A DNA stretch of 25,067 bases, taken from assembly GCA_038327685.1 (NCBI GenBank), contig JBBQLH010000059.1:1-25067 (forward strand). The letters run 5' to 3'. A program made the position numbers and the translations under genes. Shown piece by piece: positions 21,103 to 25,067 of the stretch; within the stretch, counting starts at the first letter, position 1, and the number at the start of each line of letters is the position of its first letter. The stretch comes from DASQFQ01 sp038327685. GTDB lineage: Bacteria; Actinomycetota; Thermoleophilia; Solirubrobacterales; Solirubrobacteraceae. Below the pieces are notes generated by a model. That model did not search any database and was not told the DNA's origin. It worked only from the letters and a program-made list of their open reading frames with translations.

Positions 21103-21842
21103 AGGTCGTCGCCACCTACTCGATCAAGGGCGGCGTGGGGAAGACCTCGGCGGCGGTCAACCTCGGCACGCTCGCGGCCCGCGACGGCGTCCGCACGCTG
21201 ATCTGGGACCTCGACCCGCAGGGCGCCGCGTCGTTTCTGTTCCGCATCAAGCCCAAGGTCAAGGGCGGGGGCAAGGGGCTGATCCGCGGCAAGGGCGACC
21301 CGCTCGACGTGATGAAGGGAACCGACGTCGCGGGCCTCGACCTGCTGCCGGCCGACTTCTCCTACCGCCATCTCGACATCGAGCTCGACAAGCGCAAGAA
21401 GCCGCTGGAGCGGCTCCGAGGCGTGCTCGACCAGCTCGACGGTGCGTACGACCTCGCGATCCTGGACTGCGCGCCGTCGATCTCGCTCGTCTCGGAGAGC
21501 GTGTTCAGCGCCGCCGACCTGCTGCTCGTCCCGATCGTTCCCTCGACGCTGTCGGTGCGCACGTTCGAGCAGCTGCAGGGCTTCCTCGCCCAGGCCGGGG
21601 GCTCGCCGCCCGCGGTGCTCGGGTTCCTCTCGATGGTCGACCGCCGCAAGAAGCTGCACCGCGAGCTGACGGACTCGCTGCCGGCCGCGCTGCCGGCGGT
21701 GTCCGCCACGGCCATCCCCTCGGCCAGCGTGGTCGAGCTGATGGGCGTGCGGCGGGCCCCGGTCGTCGCGACGCTGCCCAGCAGCCCGGCCGCGAAGGCC
21801 TACGTCGCGCTGTGGGAGCAGGTGCGCGTCGCGCTCGAGTGA
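21099..21842 (+). CDS. ParA/MinD-family ATPase coupled to the CHAD gene
   Basis: A 247-residue P-loop ATPase of the ParA/Soj group. The deviant Walker A motif KGGVGKTS is at residues 10-17 with the signature lysine K10, switch region WDLDPQGAASFLF follows near 37-50, and Walker B-type LAILDCAPSISL is in the middle. These ATPases position cargo (DNA, carboxysomes, chemotaxis arrays) over the nucleoid. There is no parB, parS or chromosome replication gene nearby. The start overlaps the CHAD stop by four bases, so its partner is probably the CHAD protein and its cargo a polyphosphate granule; this is inference. The start is GTG 21099. It converges on the GDPD gene six bases after its stop. Confidence 0.88.
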   Translation: MKVVATYSIKGGVGKTSAAVNLGTLAARDGVRTLIWDLDPQGAASFLFRIKPKVKGGGKGLIRGKGDPLDVMKGTDVAGLDLLPADFSYRHLDIELDKRKKPLERLRGVLDQLDGAYDLAILDCAPSISLVSESVFSAADLLLVPIVPSTLSVRTFEQLQGFLAQAGGSPPAVLGFLSMVDRRKKLHRELTDSLPAALPAVSATAIPSASVVELMGVRRAPVVATLPSSPAAKAYVALWEQVRVALE

Positions 21843-21848
21843 GGACGC

Positions 21849-22940
21849 TCAGCCGCCGCGGGCCGCCACCCCGATGTCCGCGTTGTCGGTGAAGACGCCG
21901 TCGACGCCGAGCGCGAAGAACTGCCGGATCTCCGACTTCAGGTCACCGATGCCGGCGGGGTCCGCCGACGACCGCAGCTCGAGCGGGAGGAACGTGTTCT
22001 CGCGCCGGAACGTGTAGGGGTGGACGACGAGGCCGGCGCGGTGCGCGTCGGAGACGAAGCTCGTCGGCGTCCCTGAGCTCTGGTCCGGATTGCGCGGGAC
22101 GATGTAGTCCTTCGACGGGCCGACGCCATTGGCGTAGCGGGCGATGCTCTGCAGGCCGGCCGGCGTGGCGAGCTCGCCGTAGGTGGGGTTGCTCGGATCG
22201 CCCGCGGGGTGGAGGGTCTTGGCGTCGAGCAGCTGGACGAAAGGGACCTTCAGCCACGGCCGCAGCGCCCGCAGGTTGTCCTGCTCGAAGGACTGCACGA
22301 ACACCGGCGCGTGGCGATCGTTGAGGCCGTTGCGGTTCAGCGCGCGCACCAGCCCCGGCTCGAGCGGCAGGCCGAGGGAGCGGAAGTAGGTCGGGTGCTT
22401 GGTCTCCGGGTAGACGCCGATCGTCCTGTGCAGCCGCCGCGAGAGCTTGGCGCGGAGGTCGAGGACCTCCTGGAACGTGGGGATCTTGAAGCGGCCGTCG
22501 TAGGCGGTGTTCTGCGGGCGGATGTCCGGGAGGCGCTCCTTCGCGCGCAGCGTCTTGAGCTCGCGAAGGGTGAAGTCCTCCGTGAACCAGCCGGTGAACG
22601 ACACGCCGTCGATCACCTTGGTGGTCTTGCGATCGGCGAACTCGGGATGGTCCGCGACGTTCGTCGTGCCGCTGATCTCGGGCTCGTGGCGGACGACGAG
22701 CACGCCGTCCTTGGTCGAGACGAGGTCGGGCTCGATGTAGTCGGCGCCCAGCTCGGCGGCGAGGCGGTAGGACGCGAGCGTGTGCTCGGGCCGGTAGCCG
22801 GGGGCGCCGCGATGGCCGATGATCAACGGCTGAGCGTGCCCGTCAGGATGGTGGGGCTTGGCCGGCGCCGCGGCGGGCAGCGCGAGAAGGAGTGAGATGG
22901 CTCCGAGGAGGAGCAGGCGGGTCGATCGCATGCGGCGCAT
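21849..22940 (-). CDS. Secreted glycerophosphodiester phosphodiesterase
   Basis: A 363-residue exported enzyme. It carries a Sec signal peptide (MRRMRSTRLL followed by a hydrophobic core, cleavage near AAPA at residues 24-27) and a GDPD TIM-barrel: catalytic H43-R44 in IGHRGAPGYRPEHT, E52, metal ligands E70 and D72 in YIEPDLVSTKDG, and catalytic H85 in VVRHEPEI. The C-terminal DGVFTDNADI is the usual last barrel strand. It hydrolyses glycerophosphodiesters such as glycerophosphocholine or teichoic-acid-type polymers to glycerol-3-phosphate and an alcohol. The length suits the longer secreted GlpQ-like class. ATG 22940 lies 26 bases after the stop of the PHP phosphatase gene; an internal ATG at codon 4 is an equally possible start. 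Confidence 0.9.
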   Translation of the reverse strand: MRRMRSTRLLLLGAISLLLALPAAAPAKPHHPDGHAQPLIIGHRGAPGYRPEHTLASYRLAAELGADYIEPDLVSTKDGVLVVRHEPEISGTTNVADHPEFADRKTTKVIDGVSFTGWFTEDFTLRELKTLRAKERLPDIRPQNTAYDGRFKIPTFQEVLDLRAKLSRRLHRTIGVYPETKHPTYFRSLGLPLEPGLVRALNRNGLNDRHAPVFVQSFEQDNLRALRPWLKVPFVQLLDAKTLHPAGDPSNPTYGELATPAGLQSIARYANGVGPSKDYIVPRNPDQSSGTPTSFVSDAHRAGLVVHPYTFRRENTFLPLELRSSADPAGIGDLKSEIRQFFALGVDGVFTDNADIGVAARGG

Positions 22941-22966
22941 CAGAGCATTGTGCCCGCGCGCGCCGG

Positions 22967-23734
22967 TTAAACGCCTGTGACCGCCTCGCTCCGAGCCGGC
23001 TGGGCCGGGATCCCGTGCTGCAGGAGGAAGCGCGGGTTCGCCTCGGTGAGCTGGCGGCTGCGCAGCACCGACGCTCCGGCCTCGCGAGCGGCGGGCGCTC
23101 CGGCCGCGAGCGTGTGCGCGCGGTTGCCGCCGTGCCCGTCGGATGCCAGCACGTAGGCGAGGCCGTCGCGGACCAGCTTGACCGCGCCCGCGTGCGCCTC
23201 CGGGCCCTGCCGGCCGAGCAGCGAGCACACGTTGACCTGCAGGAGCGCGCCGGCGGCGATCTCGTCCCGCAGCATCGCGTGGCCGTCCGTCAGGAAGCCG
23301 GCGGCGCGCTCCGGGTGCGCGATCACGAGGCCGAAGCCGCGGTCGCGGACGTGCCGGCAGGCGGTGAGGAACGCGGGATCGATGCCGGCGAACGGGACCT
23401 CGAGCAGCACCCAGCGGGCGCCGGACGGGCCGTGTGCGATGACGTCGAGCTCGCCCGCGCTCAGCGCGGTCGCGCTCTCGGGATGGATCTCGCCGCCGGG
23501 GTGAAGGTGCAGGTCGATTCCGGCGGCGTCGAGCGCCGTCTGCAGCGCGCGCGTGTGCCCCGGGATGGTCGCGACATCGAGCGGGAACCACGGGTGGCCG
23601 ACGTGGGGCGTCACCGTGGCCTCGTGGACGCCCTGGTCCGCGAGCCGCTCGGCGTGGACGAGGCTGGCGGCCAGGTCGCGCGGTCCGTCGTCCACCCCGG
23701 GGAGGAGGTGGAGGTGCAGGTCGACATGGGACAT
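22967..23734 (-). CDS. PHP-type protein tyrosine phosphatase, CpsB/YwqE-like
   Basis: A 255-residue manganese-dependent phosphatase of the CpsB/CapC/YwqE family, which removes phosphate from tyrosine-rich tails of capsule kinases. Metal ligands of the PHP fold are visible: H7 and H9 in DLHLHLLPGVDDGP, H44 in TPHVGH, E82, H140 in IAHPERA, and D199/H201 in SDGHGG. The LPGVDDGP motif is specific to this family. An AAAGGA-type ribosome binding site precedes ATG 23734. No capsule kinase or polysaccharide gene adjoins it; the GDPD follows and a LacI gene precedes it across 106 bases. Another substrate is possible. Confidence 0.88.
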   Translation of the reverse strand: MSHVDLHLHLLPGVDDGPRDLAASLVHAERLADQGVHEATVTPHVGHPWFPLDVATIPGHTRALQTALDAAGIDLHLHPGGEIHPESATALSAGELDVIAHGPSGARWVLLEVPFAGIDPAFLTACRHVRDRGFGLVIAHPERAAGFLTDGHAMLRDEIAAGALLQVNVCSLLGRQGPEAHAGAVKLVRDGLAYVLASDGHGGNRAHTLAAGAPAAREAGASVLRSRQLTEANPRFLLQHGIPAQPARSEAVTGV

Positions 23735-23840
23735 GTCGTGATCCTTTCCGGCGGATCGTCGGTGTCCGCCCGTGGCTTCAAATGGTCTTCTTCACCGTAG
23801 CGGGGTCGCCTGCGCCGGCCCCGCGGCGTTCACGAGCGCT

Positions 23841-24836
23841 TCACCCGGTCGACGGGCGCGCGACGAGCACCGGCGCGACGACCTCGCGCAGCGTCGCCTG
23901 CGGGCCCTCGGCGGTGATCGCGTCGAGTAGGAAGCCGGTGGCGCGCTCGGCGATCTGCTCGACGTCCCACAGCGTCGACGTCAGCGGCGGCGACAGCAAC
24001 CGCGAGATCGGATGGTCTCCGAAGCCCGCGACCGCCACGTCGCCGGGGATCGAGAGGCGGAGCTCGGAGCAGGCCGCGTAGACGCCGTAGGCGATCGAGT
24101 CGGACATGCAGAGGATCGCGGTCGGGCGGTCGGCGCCGGCGAGCAGCTCGAGCGCGAGCGGGCGCGAGCCGTTGAGCGAGTAGGCGCACGGGACGACGCG
24201 GCAGTCGAGCCCCAGCGCCGCCGCCGAGCCGGCGACGGCGCGCTCGGCCTGGCGCTCGGGGGAGGTCTCGACCGCCCACGAGAGCACCGTCACGCGCCGG
24301 TGACCGAGGTCTGAGAGATGCTGCAGGCTCTGCTGGACGCCGAGCTCGTTGTCGAAGATCACCTCGCCGGCGGGGGCGACCCCGGGCAGCGCGTCGCCGA
24401 TCGTGACCGTCGCGACCTGTCTGGCGATCGACGCCCAGCCGCCGCTGGCCGGGCCGATCGGCACCACCACGAGCCCGTCGACGCGCTGGTCGACGAGGCG
24501 CTGCGCGAGCTCGAGCTCGCGCGCGGGCTCGCCGTCGGCGTCGGCCACGAGCGTGCTGCGCGCCGCGCCGTAGAGCTGGCGCTGGACCGCGCGGACGAGC
24601 TCCTGGTTCCAGAAGTCGCTGAGGCTGCCGACGAGCAGGCCGACGACCGCGGTGGCGCCGCCGGCCAGCGCGCGGGCGATCGGGTCGGCCTCGTAGCCGA
24701 GCTCGTCCGCCGCGACGCGCACGCGCCGCTCGGTCTCCGCCGAGACCTGCATGCCGCGCAGCGCGTAGCTCACCGCCGCGGGGGAGAGGCCCGTGTACTC
24801 GGCGAGGTCCCGGATCGTGGTGCGATAGCGCTGCAT
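23841..24836 (-). CDS. LacI-family transcriptional regulator
   Basis: A 331-residue repressor. Residues 6-55 are a LacI helix-turn-helix and hinge: TTIRDLAEYTGLSPAAVSYALRG, then RRVRVAADELGYEADPIARAL. Residues 62-330 form the periplasmic-binding-protein-like sensor domain (VGLLVGSLSDFWNQELV, DGLVVVPIG, GDVAVAGFGDHP, LTSTLWDVEQIAERA). ATG 24836 places the DNA-binding helix at the usual distance from the N-terminus; a GTG at 24863 would add nine residues. It is divergent from an amidohydrolase gene, with a 27-bp palindrome between them that is the probable operator. The effector is presumably a sugar or small catabolite handled by that divergent gene. Confidence 0.9.
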   Translation of the reverse strand: MQRYRTTIRDLAEYTGLSPAAVSYALRGMQVSAETERRVRVAADELGYEADPIARALAGGATAVVGLLVGSLSDFWNQELVRAVQRQLYGAARSTLVADADGEPARELELAQRLVDQRVDGLVVVPIGPASGGWASIARQVATVTIGDALPGVAPAGEVIFDNELGVQQSLQHLSDLGHRRVTVLSWAVETSPERQAERAVAGSAAALGLDCRVVPCAYSLNGSRPLALELLAGADRPTAILCMSDSIAYGVYAACSELRLSIPGDVAVAGFGDHPISRLLSPPLTSTLWDVEQIAERATGFLLDAITAEGPQATLREVVAPVLVARPSTG

Positions 24837-24877
24837 CCCCCGAGCGTACTCGCGTTTTGACACATGCGGAATACTTT

Positions 24878-24904
24878 GTGATGCGGTTCAGTGAACCGCA
24901 TCAC
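24878..24904. promoter_or_regulatory. Perfect 27-bp palindrome, probable LacI-family operator
   Basis: The 13-base arm GTGATGCGGTTCA (24878-24890) is matched exactly on the other side of a single G (24891) by TGAACCGCATCAC (24892-24904). The site lies between the LacI gene and the divergent amidohydrolase gene. An additional half-site ATGCGG begins at 24864, 17 bases before the one in the palindrome. Odd spacing and the lack of a central CG differ from classic LacI/PurR sites. It overlaps a possible start codon of the downstream gene. Confidence 0.65.
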
Positions 24905-25067
24905 CCCCGTCCCTCATTGGGCAGCCCGATTGACATCCACCAGCACCTCTGGCCCGAGCCGCTGCTGCAGGCGCTCGCCCAGCGCCGCGAGCCGCCGATG
25001 ATCGTGCGCAGCGCCCGCGGGTGGCTCCTGCGCCTGCTCGGAGAGCCCGAGGCGACGATCGACCTCG
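24881..25067 (+). CDS. Amidohydrolase-family protein, 5' end only (window edge)
   Basis: The open frame reads IDIHQHLWPEPLLQALAQRR and continues to the window end. IDxHQHLWPE is the start of a TIM-barrel amidohydrolase of the PF04909 type, with the HxH metal ligands; related enzymes include lactonases, decarboxylases and sugar-acid hydrolases. ATG 24881 is the most upstream in-frame start but lies inside the palindromic operator and lacks a ribosome binding site. TTG 24917 would give a shorter, more conventional N-terminus. Its divergent LacI neighbour and the operator suggest repression until a substrate is present. The rest of the gene is outside the window. Confidence 0.65.
   Translation, partial: MRFSEPHHPRPSLGSPIDIHQHLWPEPLLQALAQRREPPMIVRSARGWLLRLLGEPEATIDL

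Noticed and set aside
23735..23840. GCGGGG/CCCCGC stem at about 23800-23825 as a LacI-gene terminator
   Set aside because: The 6-bp stem with a long loop and no T-run is easily expected by chance at this GC content.
24837..24863. GTG 24863 as the LacI gene start
   Set aside because: It is possible, but it adds nine non-conserved residues before the helix-turn-helix; ATG 24836 gives the standard N-terminal length.
24857..24877. TTGACA at 24857 with TACTTT at 24872 as a promoter
   Set aside because: The spacing is only 9 bases, too short for a sigma-70-type promoter.

Overview
This window is about 25 kb of very GC-rich DNA with frequent GTG and TTG starts, genes packed on both strands and several secreted or lipid-anchored proteins. 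It looks like a chromosomal segment of a high-GC actinobacterium. The CHAD/ParA pair, the basic C-terminal tail of the secreted protease and the general protein style suggest Thermoleophilia (Solirubrobacterales, Conexibacter-like), but that placement is inference. I saw no rRNA, tRNA, CRISPR array, transposase or phage genes.

Bases 1-7500 hold small, mostly independent units: a 5'-truncated polyprenol-phosphate mannosyltransferase-like gene followed by a PAP2 phosphatase, a DMT-family exporter with an internal deletion, a membrane HD-GYP protein, an ArsR-type regulator, an unknown gene coupled to a VOC protein, a small lipoprotein, a secreted protein, a queuosine-salvage (DUF2419) gene divergent from an NMT1/THI5-like lipoprotein, and a crotonase gene cut off after about 38 codons by a 47-nt hairpin. 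Four decayed or truncated genes in 7.5 kb make this stretch unusual.

Bases 7600-11600 carry a DksA/TraR-type zinc-finger protein divergent from a 1183-residue secreted M36 metalloprotease with accessory domains.

Bases 11582-19521 are entirely minus strand. Upstream lies a catabolic unit: a CYTH/3-hydroxyacyl-CoA dehydrogenase fusion, an MHS-type MFS transporter and a BKACE beta-keto acid cleavage enzyme. Then comes a tightly abutting three-gene unit: a 777-residue protein with an LQRTAGNRA motif of the kind seen in contractile-injection-system cargo, a 61-62-residue repeat and an HEIGH zincin motif; a 361-residue protein I do not recognise; and a CpXC protein. This is the best candidate for an undescribed system.

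Bases 19522-21842 form a polyphosphate-related unit: only 21 bp from the divergent CYTH fusion, a CHAD protein is translationally coupled to a ParA/MinD-type ATPase, which suggests active positioning of polyphosphate granules. Bases 21849-25067 hold a secreted glycerophosphodiester phosphodiesterase, a CpsB/YwqE-type PHP phosphatase, and a LacI regulator divergent from an amidohydrolase cut by the window end, with a perfect 27-bp palindrome between them.
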